A stretch of DNA of 36,639 bases from Chloroflexota bacterium (GTDB taxonomy: Bacteria; Chloroflexota; Anaerolineae; Fen-1058). The DNA is taken from assembly GCA_016219235.1 (NCBI GenBank), contig JACRBO010000824.1, positions 1 through 36,639 on the forward strand. Reading direction: 5' to 3'. Below the pieces are notes generated by a model. It made no database searches and was not told where the DNA came from. It saw only the letters and a list, made by a program, of their open reading frames with translations. The position numbers and the translations under genes are program-made. This document shows positions 1 to 7,400 of the stretch, in pieces. Positions within the stretch are counted from its first letter, which is position 1. Each line of letters opens with the position of its first letter.

Positions 1-2
1 CG

Positions 3-371
3 CTGCGCCAGTTTCTGGCCCACCTGACCGGCTGGGATGACGTGACCGCGACCACGCTGCGCGCGCACGCTCGCGGCGACACGCCGGCCACGCCGGTGTC
101 AGCCGGCATCGACGCGTACAACGCCGAGTCGGTCGCCACGCGCGAAACGCTCGATCTGGATCACATCGTCAAAGAATGGGAACTGGCGCGCGAGGAACTC
201 AAGGCCGCCATTCGCGCTTTGTCGCCAGAACAGATGGCCGCGCCGCTTTTACATCCGTGGGGGCGCGTCAGCACCGTCGCTAAACTCGTCAACATCATGA
301 TCCATCACGAAGGCGTCGAGCACGCCGAAGAACTTCGCGCCATGCGGGCGAAGCAGTCGGCCGCGCAGTAG
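3..371 (+). CDS. DinB/DfsB-like four-helix protein, 5'-truncated by window edge
   Basis: The frame is open from the first bases of the window, so the true start lies upstream; the GTG at 42 is probably internal. The visible 122 residues begin with a LRQFLAHLTGWDD stretch, which resembles the 'aHLtgWe' helix of the DinB/ClbS/DfsB (DUF1706) four-helix bundle superfamily. The C-terminal part (VAKLVNIMIHHEGVEHAEEL) contains a further His-rich helix in the position where DinB proteins place a metal ligand. Members are small cytoplasmic proteins, often stress-linked or thiol-dependent metalloenzymes; the role here is not known. A strong hairpin at 399-431 follows the stop codon, so this is the last gene of its transcript. 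The superfamily is moderately certain, the function is not. Confidence 0.6.
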   Translation: MRQFLAHLTGWDDVTATTLRAHARGDTPATPVSAGIDAYNAESVATRETLDLDHIVKEWELAREELKAAIRALSPEQMAAPLLHPWGRVSTVAKLVNIMIHHEGVEHAEELRAMRAKQSAAQ

Positions 372-398
372 CCTCAATTCCAACCAGTCAAGTTCATC

Positions 399-436
399 AA
401 GGACGAACGTTGCCAGTCAGCGTTCGTCCTTTGTCA
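399..436 (+). terminator. Intrinsic terminator after the DinB-like gene
   Basis: A perfect 11-base stem (399-409 with 421-431) encloses an 11-base loop and runs into a T-rich stretch. It sits 28 bases after the stop codon at 371. The T-tract overlaps the heptamer tract and the -35 element of the next gene. Confidence 0.7.
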
Positions 437-458
437 TTTGTCATTTGTCATTTATAAT
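431..458 (+). promoter_or_regulatory. Leaderless-type promoter of the XPB-N-like gene
   Basis: TTGTCA at 431-436, a 16-base spacer and a perfect TATAAT at 453-458 are followed by the ATG at 465. A transcript starting 6-7 bases after the -10 box would begin at or next to the A of the ATG. No Shine-Dalgarno sequence precedes this start, so a leaderless mRNA is likely. The -35 lies in the first of three TTTGTCA heptamers (430-450). Confidence 0.6.
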
Positions 459-464
459 TTTTAC

Positions 465-2126
465 ATGCGCACGCTGCGACAATGCCTGCTCGATGTTGAT
501 CCCACGCTGCTCCGCGTGATCGCCTCACGCTGGTCGATCGACCCCACCGGCCTGAAACCGCGCGATCTGATCGCGCAACTCGAAACCGCGCTCGATGATC
601 CAACCCGATCGAGTCAGCGGCTCGAACAACTGGCGGCGCCCGAACGCGACGCGCTGCGCGCCCTGCTCAGCGCAGGCGGCACGCTGCCCGTCCCCAACTT
701 CACGCAACGCTTCGGCGCGATTCGCCTGTTTGGCCCGGCCCGCCTGGAACGTGAGCAGCCGTGGCGCACGCCTGCCAACGCCGCCGAAAGTCTGTGGTAT
801 CTGGGCTGGCTGTATCGCGGCTTCGAACAGCTGCCCAACGGCGCGATGCGCGAAGTCTTCATCGCACCGAATGAATTGACGCCGCTGCTGCCTCTGTTGA
901 AAATCTCCGCGACACAGGTGGAGCCGCTGCCGGTCGCGCCGACACCCGATCAAATCCAGTCACGCGGCGAAACTTTGATCGATGATCTTTGTACGCTGCT
1001 CAGCTACCTGCATAACAACTTCGCACGGGTGCAGGGCCGATTGACCTCGGTGACCCTGCGCACTGCGTTGACACCGCACCTGCATGACACCAACACGGCG
1101 CGCTTCGACTTTGCGCTGCACCTGGCCGAACGCGCCCGCCTGATCAAAATCGTCGGGCAGCGCCTGCGGCCTGATGCCAAACCCAGTACCGATTGGCTGA
1201 AAGCCGCCGGCTCTGATCAGTTGCGACAGTTGTTCGAAACGAGGCGCAATGACGCCAGCTGGCCCGATCTGCAACACATCACATCACTTCAAGTCGAACG
1301 CGCCGTCTCCATCAACACAGACGCCGTGGCGATTCGCGCCGCCGTGTTGGACGGTCTGCGCGCCGCCGTGCCCAATGCGTGGCACACGCTGGACGTGCTG
1401 ATGCAGCGGCTAAAATCACAGACGCCGGACTTCTTGCGAACTGATTTCGATACGGACTACATTCGAGATACAGCCAGCGGCGAATACTTGCGGGGCATCA
1501 ACGTGTGGGCGCGAGTGGAAGGCGCGCTCATCCGATCGATCATCGCCGGCCCGCTGTTCTGGCTGGGCGCGATCGACATGGCCGAGATCGCTCAACCGTC
1601 GGCCTTCCGACTGACCCCACTGGGTGCAGCCTGGCTCGGCTTCGATGTCGATCAACCGCTGATTAAGCCCGCGCAGCATTTTGTCGTGCGTGCCGATGCC
1701 GTGATCGAGGTGGCTGCATCCCGCCGGTATGATCGTTTTCAGTTGGCGCGGGTGGCGGATTTAATCGGCCTGGATGGCGAGGACTATCGCTTCCGGCTCA
1801 CACCGTCGTCGCTGGCGCGCGCGGCTTCACAGAAGATTGACGCACCGAAAGTGGTGGATTTTCTGACGCGCGCGCAGGGGCAAGGCGTGCCGCCGTCATT
1901 AGCGAAAGCCATTCAACGCTGGGCGGGCAAGGGGACGGAAGTGAAAGTGGAACGCGCCATCATCGTGCGCGTGAAGGACGCCGCGATTCTAAAGCGTTTG
2001 CAGGAATCGCCGAAGACGCGCAACATCTCGATCGAGCCGCTCGGCCCGACGGCTGCGCGCATCAATGAGAAGGACTGGCCAAAGTTAGTTTCGATCTTAG
2101 CGGAAGCGGGCGTGTTGGTGGATTAG
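465..2126 (+). CDS. XPB/Ssl2 N-terminal-like (Helicase_C_3) protein
   Basis: This 553-residue protein has no ATPase motifs. Its C-terminal 60 residues (IIVRVKDAAILKRL, then LGPTAARI, then LVSILAEAGVLVD) match the pattern of the 'helicase XPB/Ssl2 N-terminal domain' family (PF13625), a DNA-damage-recognition-like module seen in stand-alone proteins of Actinobacteria and Chloroflexota. The N-terminal half holds several predicted winged-helix-like segments (for example residues 1-60 and 60-100: LREVIA/ALRALLSAGG patterns). The ATG at 465 is preferred to the upstream TTG at 438 because the promoter's predicted start site falls on it. It is transcribed alone; its stop codon TAG is the first three bases of a heptamer/octamer repeat tract. 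The cellular role is unknown, and DNA binding is an inference from the family. Confidence 0.65.
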   Translation: MRTLRQCLLDVDPTLLRVIASRWSIDPTGLKPRDLIAQLETALDDPTRSSQRLEQLAAPERDALRALLSAGGTLPVPNFTQRFGAIRLFGPARLEREQPWRTPANAAESLWYLGWLYRGFEQLPNGAMREVFIAPNELTPLLPLLKISATQVEPLPVAPTPDQIQSRGETLIDDLCTLLSYLHNNFARVQGRLTSVTLRTALTPHLHDTNTARFDFALHLAERARLIKIVGQRLRPDAKPSTDWLKAAGSDQLRQLFETRRNDASWPDLQHITSLQVERAVSINTDAVAIRAAVLDGLRAAVPNAWHTLDVLMQRLKSQTPDFLRTDFDTDYIRDTASGEYLRGINVWARVEGALIRSIIAGPLFWLGAIDMAEIAQPSAFRLTPLGAAWLGFDVDQPLIKPAQHFVVRADAVIEVAASRRYDRFQLARVADLIGLDGEDYRFRLTPSSLARAASQKIDAPKVVDFLTRAQGQGVPPSLAKAIQRWAGKGTEVKVERAIIVRVKDAAILKRLQESPKTRNISIEPLGPTAARINEKDWPKLVSILAEAGVLVD

Positions 2127-2250
2127 TCAACTGGTCAATCAGTAATCGGTCAATCGGTCAATCGGTCAACTGGTCGAGTGATCACCAGTTACTGATTAAC
2201 CGATCACCAGTTACCGATTAACCAGTTACCAGTTACCGATCGACCGATCA
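2124..2250. repeat. Heptamer/octamer tandem repeat tract between convergent stop codons
   Basis: Units of the GGTCAATC and GGTAACTG type are repeated with a 7-8 base period, then turn into their reverse complement (CCAGTTAC, CGATTAAC), giving the tract hairpin potential. The tract starts at the TAG stop of the plus-strand gene and ends at the TGA stop of the minus-strand gene; both stop codons lie within repeat units. No ORF is seen in it. Confidence 0.8.
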
Positions 2251-3042
2251 CGGGTGTTCATAAAATCCCCGACCCGTCTTCTGCCCCAATCGGCCCGCAC
2301 GTACCAACTGCTTCAACAGCGGCGCGGGCCGATAGTGATCATCGCCGTATTCGTCGAACAGGCCGCGCAGCACCGCCAGCACGATGTCCAGCCCGATCGC
2401 ATCACCCCACTCCAGCGGCCCGTGCGGATAGTTGGTGCCCAGCTTCATCGCCGTGTCGATGTCGCGCGGCTGCGCGACGCCCTCCATCAGCGCATAGGCC
2501 GCTTCGTTGACCAAGCTGCAGATGATGCGCGGCAGCACCAACCCCACGCTATCTTGCACGATCGCCGTTTCCAATCCGAGCCGCGTAAAGAACTGCTGTG
2601 CTTTGCCCAATGAGGCTGAATCGGTTTGAAGGGCAGCGGCTAACTCGATCAGGTTGCCCTTTTTCAACGGTGACAGCGCCCCAAAGCCGACGACCAGATC
2701 GGGCTGCGAAGTCCAGGCTGCGATCTGCGTCGCCGTCACGGACAGCGCCGCGGCCACGATCAGCCGATCGGGCGGCAGTGATCGATCGAGTACGCCCACC
2801 ACCGCGCGCTTCGTCTCGATCGATTCGACGATGGCTTCAATCGCGAGGTTGCTTGCTGTGGCATCATCTGCTAAACGAGCCAGGCCGTTAGCGTCGATCA
2901 GATCCTCGATCAGAAACACGGCGACTTCGTGACCGGCGTCGATGCACAAGGCCGCCAGTTCTTCAACCAGCGGCGCTTCGCCGGCAATGAGGATTTTCGA
3001 GATGGCGAACCGAGGTGACATGGGTGGGTGTACGGCTGACAC
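2248..3042 (-). CDS. Degenerate 3-hydroxyacyl-CoA dehydrogenase homologue
   Basis: The C-terminal ~110 residues are a well-preserved 3HCDH C-terminal domain ([22 protein letters not shown], then [13 protein letters not shown], then [15 protein letters not shown]). The N-terminal Rossmann domain is present in outline but degenerate: the GxGxxG loop reads GEAPLV, and the catalytic HFFNP motif reads GALSP. The substrate-side Glu (NLIEL) remains. The intact paralogue at 8908-9762 has both motifs. This protein may therefore be a non-catalytic or altered-function member; loss of NAD binding is an inference. The start is uncertain: GTG at 3042 or ATG at 3021, neither with a clear ribosome binding site. 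It begins 3 bases after the toxin stop codon and is probably cotranscribed with the toxin-antitoxin pair. Confidence 0.75.
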   Translation of the reverse strand: MSAVHPPMSPRFAISKILIAGEAPLVEELAALCIDAGHEVAVFLIEDLIDANGLARLADDATASNLAIEAIVESIETKRAVVGVLDRSLPPDRLIVAAALSVTATQIAAWTSQPDLVVGFGALSPLKKGNLIELAAALQTDSASLGKAQQFFTRLGLETAIVQDSVGLVLPRIICSLVNEAAYALMEGVAQPRDIDTAMKLGTNYPHGPLEWGDAIGLDIVLAVLRGLFDEYGDDHYRPAPLLKQLVRAGRLGQKTGRGFYEHP

Positions 3043-3045
3043 GGC

Positions 3046-3393
3046 TTAGCTCAGCACGTCTTGCATAGCAGCCAATACACTGGCCAAAGTACCGGCCGAT
3101 AGTTTGCCCAGCGGCTTACGAATCAAACTTTGTTGGAGCGTGAAGATTTTCCCGGCCCTGATGATGGATGCTTTGGGCAAGCCGGCACTTATCAGATCGG
3201 AGGCCAATAGCAACAGTTCACTGCGTTTCAACCGGGCCGGAACATTGGAGGTGATGGCCACTAGCACGCAGTCAGCGTTGGCGCGATTAAACCAGTCTGC
3301 CGACACAACTAACGCCGGGCGCTGTTTAGCACCGCTCAAGTCGGTGAACGGAAAAGATACCAGCACCACTTCGCCCCGTTTATAGCGTGTCAT
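3046..3393 (-). CDS. MazF/PemK-family toxin (endoribonuclease)
   Basis: The 115-residue protein starts MTRYKRGEVVLVSFPFTDLSG, the typical MazF/PemK opening, followed by KQRPALVVS and a VAITS strand that carry the usual Arg and Thr/Ser active-site positions of the family. Family members are sequence-specific mRNA interferases neutralised by a neighbouring antitoxin. The start at 3393 (not 3426) is chosen because a GGAGG lies 11 bases before it and because it gives a 14-base overlap with the antitoxin stop, which is typical translational coupling for TA pairs. The C-terminal helix (LSAGTLASVLAAM) is intact, so the protein looks full length and functional. Confidence 0.85.
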   Translation of the reverse strand: MTRYKRGEVVLVSFPFTDLSGAKQRPALVVSADWFNRANADCVLVAITSNVPARLKRSELLLLASDLISAGLPKASIIRAGKIFTLQQSLIRKPLGKLSAGTLASVLAAMQDVLS

Positions 3394-3697
3394 AGATTGC
3401 GTCCTCCGGGTTATCCCAGAACGCAAACGCGGGTTCGGCGGCCTTCAGCCACGCCACATCCGTGGTGGAAGGTAATTGGCCTGCACGTAATTGGCTGAGT
3501 TGCGTTTCCACGGCCAGTAGCCGCTGGCTGATCTCTGCCATTTCACTGACAAGCCGCGGCAAATCAACCTGCGCGTCGGGCGTCAGACCGGACCGCGTAC
3601 GATAGATGCTGCGGCTGTCTTTGATGGCTTTGCGTTTCAGCCCGTCGCTGGCGAGGGCTTTCTTCGTCGGGCGCCTGGTTGGTCGATTAGCGGCCAT
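3380..3697 (-). CDS. Putative antitoxin of the MazF-type pair
   Basis: This 105-residue protein lies directly upstream of the toxin gene and overlaps it by 14 bases. It has a very basic N-terminus (PTRRPTKKALASDGLKRKA), suggesting nucleic-acid binding, a central coiled-coil-like helix (LVSEMAEISQRLLAVETQLSQL), and an acidic, aromatic C-terminal tail (AEPAFAFWDNPEDAIYD), which is the usual toxin-binding arrangement. The sequence does not match a MazE/AbrB fold that I can recognise, so the antitoxin call is mainly by position and tail architecture. A GGGGGG-rich ribosome binding site precedes the ATG, and a TACAAT hexamer lies about 30 bases further upstream. Confidence 0.7.
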   Translation of the reverse strand: MAANRPTRRPTKKALASDGLKRKAIKDSRSIYRTRSGLTPDAQVDLPRLVSEMAEISQRLLAVETQLSQLRAGQLPSTTDVAWLKAAEPAFAFWDNPEDAIYDTL

Positions 3698-3748
3698 GTC
3701 CCCCCTTGAATCATGCAGGTGTCTATATGCGATTGTAGCACGTACACC

Positions 3749-4219
3749 TTAATGCCAGCCCAGCGACTTGTATGCGGCCACCACCATCACGCACACCGGC
3801 TCGCCCTTGCATTCTACGCCGGCCACTTCCATGTTGATCGCGCCGTATTCGTAGGGGCGGCGGGCCATCAACGACTTGATCGTGGCGTCCAGATTGTGGC
3901 GTACCTCTTCTTCCGATGAACCGTGCTGCTCGACGAACAAGCCGCGCAGCGTATTAGGCTCTTGCGTCCAGCTCAGGCCGGCCCACGCCCACTTGCCCGG
4001 CACCGTTTCGGTCTGGCTGGCCAGCACCACGTACAGGCGATCGCCGTAGTCCTTGGGTTCGCCCACAAACGGCGCGTGCTCGATGGTGCTGTACGGTGGA
4101 ATCACCGATGAAAGATGGATCAAGTTATAGTTGCCCACGCGCGCGTCATACATCGCGTTGTCAAAGGCCGCCAGCGGCGTGGGGCCGTCGCCGCGGCCTA
4201 CAGTCAGATAGATTTTCAT
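3749..4219 (-). CDS. pdaD: Pyruvoyl-dependent arginine decarboxylase
   Basis: The 156-residue protein follows the PvlArgDC family: N-terminal strand KIYLTVGRGDGPTPLAAFDNAM, then NLIHLSSVIPP with the Ser37-Ser38 self-cleavage site that would generate the pyruvoyl cofactor, then AGLSWTQ and YEYGAINMEVAG. The length matches archaeal PdaD (about 160). The reaction is decarboxylation of arginine to agmatine, the first step of one polyamine route, in the cytoplasm. No agmatine-processing gene is visible nearby, so polyamine synthesis versus acid resistance cannot be decided. GGAG lies 9 bases before the ATG. It ends about 50 bases upstream of the antitoxin gene and could be read through into it. 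Confidence 0.85.
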   Translation of the reverse strand: MKIYLTVGRGDGPTPLAAFDNAMYDARVGNYNLIHLSSVIPPYSTIEHAPFVGEPKDYGDRLYVVLASQTETVPGKWAWAGLSWTQEPNTLRGLFVEQHGSSEEEVRHNLDATIKSLMARRPYEYGAINMEVAGVECKGEPVCVMVVAAYKSLGWH

Positions 4220-4258
4220 GTGATGTTCTCCAGAGGAAAAAATGATGATGGCTTAACC

Positions 4259-4291
4259 AGACCTGTCAGGTTTTGAAAACCTGACAGGTCT
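4259..4291. repeat. Perfect 33-base palindrome with ACCTGTCAGG core
   Basis: Two 16-base arms (4259-4274 and 4276-4291) are perfect reverse complements around a single G at 4275. The core ACCTGTCAGG and its complement recur in the hairpin at 14778-14842, so this is a dispersed element. It lies in the 186-base gap between the amylopullulanase stop and the arginine decarboxylase start. Confidence 0.75.
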
Positions 4292-4344
4292 TTTGATCCG
4301 GCGGCGCGTATTCTATCATAGCGAGCGATTTCGGCAACATACAA

Positions 4345-4379
4345 CCACCCCGATCGGCTGGATCAACCGATCGGGGTGG
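4345..4379 (-). terminator. Hairpin after the amylopullulanase gene
   Basis: A perfect 13-base stem (4345-4357 with 4367-4379), 9-base loop, lies 27 bases after the minus-strand stop at 4406. The U-tract is poor (GGTTGTATG), so it may stabilise the 3' end rather than terminate strongly. Confidence 0.5.
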
Positions 4380-4405
4380 CGGATTACGCGCGCGGCTTCA
4401 CTCCA

Positions 4406-7400
4406 TCAGTTGCCGCACGGCGCGACATTGCGCCAGTTTGGCACGATGTCGTTGATTGTCTGCACGCCGGTGCTGCCAAAGCTCAACGTGAGCTGACGAT
4501 TTGCGATCTCGCCGCAGGTATTATCTTTCTCGACGTGATCCCAGTCACCGAGCGTATACTTGTACTCGATCTGGGTCGTCTCTTTGCCCGTAAACGTGAT
4601 GGTCCAGTGCGTGGCGTCCGTGCGCGTTAACGCGGCACCGCCCGGATTCCACTGCGGCCAGCCGCCATCCAATCGATCGAGGAAGCCGGCGATGTTAACG
4701 GATCGCCCGGTGGCGTCCGTCGTCGCCGGTACGGTCACATTGAAGACGAGCGAGACGGTGCGCAGGGTCGCCGTCGCGGCTACTTCCGCGGTATTCGCCG
4801 ATCGATTGAACGACGTATCGACCGCGCGCACCACGTAGTAGTAGGTGGCGTTCTCAACCACGTTCGCATCGGTGTAGCCCGCCGCGACGGTTACGAGCGC
4901 GATCGGCGTGTACGGCCCACCCGCGGTGTCACTGCGCAGGACTTCATAACCATAGAGTGTGGGATCACCCAGGATCGCATCCCACGCAAGTTCGATACCG
5001 GCCGGCGATGCCGCGACAACCTGCAGTCCAGTCGGAATAGCAGGCGGCGTGGTATCGGCGCTGACGTTCACCGTTAACTTGCCAGGATTCGGCGGATTCG
5101 CGCCGCTCGCGATCGGGCCGTTGAGATCCGCGTACAGCCAGTCGCGACCATTTGTAGTCGTGTAGCGATACACGTAATCGAACGAACCGATCACATCGGG
5201 CAGCAGGCTGGCGACGAATTCGTCGTTGTTACCGGCATCGACATTGAACGCGGCAGTGACCCACGTCCACTGCGGATTGTTCGCCGGATTGCTGCCCGTG
5301 GGGCCGAAGCCGAGCTCCGCGCGCAAACTATCCGTTGCGCCCGGCTGATTCGTCGCGCCGTCGATCCACACCTGACCGTAAGCATTGTCCGTGCGCGCGA
5401 TGGCACTGATGGTGTGATTCATCGTCGGCGGCCACTGGAGATTCGCCCAGCCGATGACGAGGTGCGGCAACGCATTGACTTCATTCGACGCGGCACTCTC
5501 GTTGCCAACGGCGTCAAGCGCGCGCACGACGTAGTAGAACAGGCGCGCATTGCGCAGGCCGGTATCGGTGAAGGCCGTGCCCGGCACAGGCGCACTATTC
5601 ACCTTGATCCAACCGCCGCCGCTCACCGGGCTGCGATAGACGTTGTAGCTGGCAGCACCAACCGTGCTAGTCCACGCGAGGCTGATCTGCGCGTTGCCCT
5701 CGTTGGTCACCTGCAAGCCGGTCGGCGCAGCGGGCGGCGCAAGATCAACGCGGCCGCTGACCAACAGGCGTGCGCCCAGCGGTTCGACGGTAACGCTCAG
5801 AATGCCGCCGGTGACCGTGGCAACCGCAAAGTCATTCTTGCCCACTGCGTAAGTCGAGAGCAGTTTGACGCCGTCCGGCAGATAGCCAGCGACTGGAATA
5901 TCGACCGTGCGAGTGGTGGTGCCCCGGTTGATTACCACCACCGACGCTTGTTTATCCGTCTTGCGACCGTAGGCGATGAGGTTCGTCACATCGTCGGCGA
6001 CCAGCATACGGAGATCACCGCCGGTCAGTGACGGGATGGTGTGGCGCAGGGCCGATACTGTGCGATAGTGCTGCAACAACGCATTGTTGCTCTTCCAACT
6101 GGCCTCGCTCCAAGGGAACGTGCGCCGGTCGTCGGGATCATCATCACCCGTCAAGCCCACTTCGTCGCCATAGTAGACCGTCGGTGCGCCCGGCAGCGTG
6201 AACTGAATCAACGACGCCAGTTCGACGCGCCGCTGGCCGTCGGCCACATTGGCGGCGTTTTGCTCCTTATCCGCCGTCGTCTCAGTGCCCGGCGTCAACG
6301 TCCAGAGCAAGCGCTCCGTATCGTGACTGTCGAGCAGATTCATGAGCGAGTAGTAAGCGGCATCAGGATAATCTTCGCGGATCGACAGGATACGCGCCGC
6401 AAACTCCGAAGGTGCGATCGAACGGCCACTATCCGCAAAACCCTTCGAATCGAAGCCGCCGGGCGTCAACAGACCGATCACGGCATCGCGCAAGCGATAG
6501 TTCATCGTCGTGTCGGCGCGGTCGCCGCGCAGCATGCGCAGCAGCGTGCTGTCCTTCTGCCAGGTCTCGCTGATGATCAGCGCATCGCTCCTGGTCCCCT
6601 TCACGATCTGGCGGAATGTTTCCCAGTAACCGGCGGGGAACGAGGCATCGCCCATCACGTCCATGCGCCAGGAGGCTGCCCCCAGGTTAAGCCAGTAACG
6701 CGAGACGCTGTTGGGATCGGTGAGGAAATAGGCTTGCACCTGCGGATTGCTCTTGTTCAGCACCGGAATACTGTCGAAACCAAACCAACCCTCGTAGGCC
6801 GCCGAGTTCGGCCCGGCGCTGCCGGCGCAAGTGCCTGTGCCCGCCGCGACCTCACGGAAGACAAACCAGGCCCGGTAGTCCGAATTAACGTCTTCACACG
6901 CGCCAACAGTTGAGGAGTGGTGATACCGATCGAAGAACGGGCTGTCTGATGACATATGGTTGAACACGCCATCGAGGATGACGCGGATGCCCAAGACTTT
7001 AGCCGCTTTCGTCAGCAGCTGAAAATCCTTGAGCGTGCCCAGCGCCGGATCGATTTTGAAGTAATCGGCGGTGTCATAGCGATGGTTGGACTTCGCCCAG
7101 AAGATCGGATTGAAGTAGATCGCCGTGACACCCAGGCTCTTGAGATAGAGTAGTTTTTCCGTCACGCCCAACAGATCGCCGCCCATATAGTCTCGTCCGC
7201 GGGGTTGTTCTTTATCCGGACTTGAGGCGGGCGGATTGGGGTCGAAGCGCCACGGGCAGTTGGTAGCACCGTCGGCATAGTTGCGGCAGAACCCTTCGGG
7301 CAAAGTCCCCCAGGGTAATTTGATCATTGGATCATCGTAGCGCACATCGCCTGTCTTCGGATCATTCTTCGGCGTGCCGTTGTTAAACCGATCGGGAAAG

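Noticed and set aside
2124..2250. CRISPR-like array
   Set aside because: The repeats are 7-8 bases long, contiguous and degenerate; there are no spacers of constant length and no cas genes.
6041..6913. A 290-codon open frame on the plus strand
   Set aside because: It is antisense to the GH13 barrel of the amylopullulanase and has no recognisable domain or ribosome binding site.
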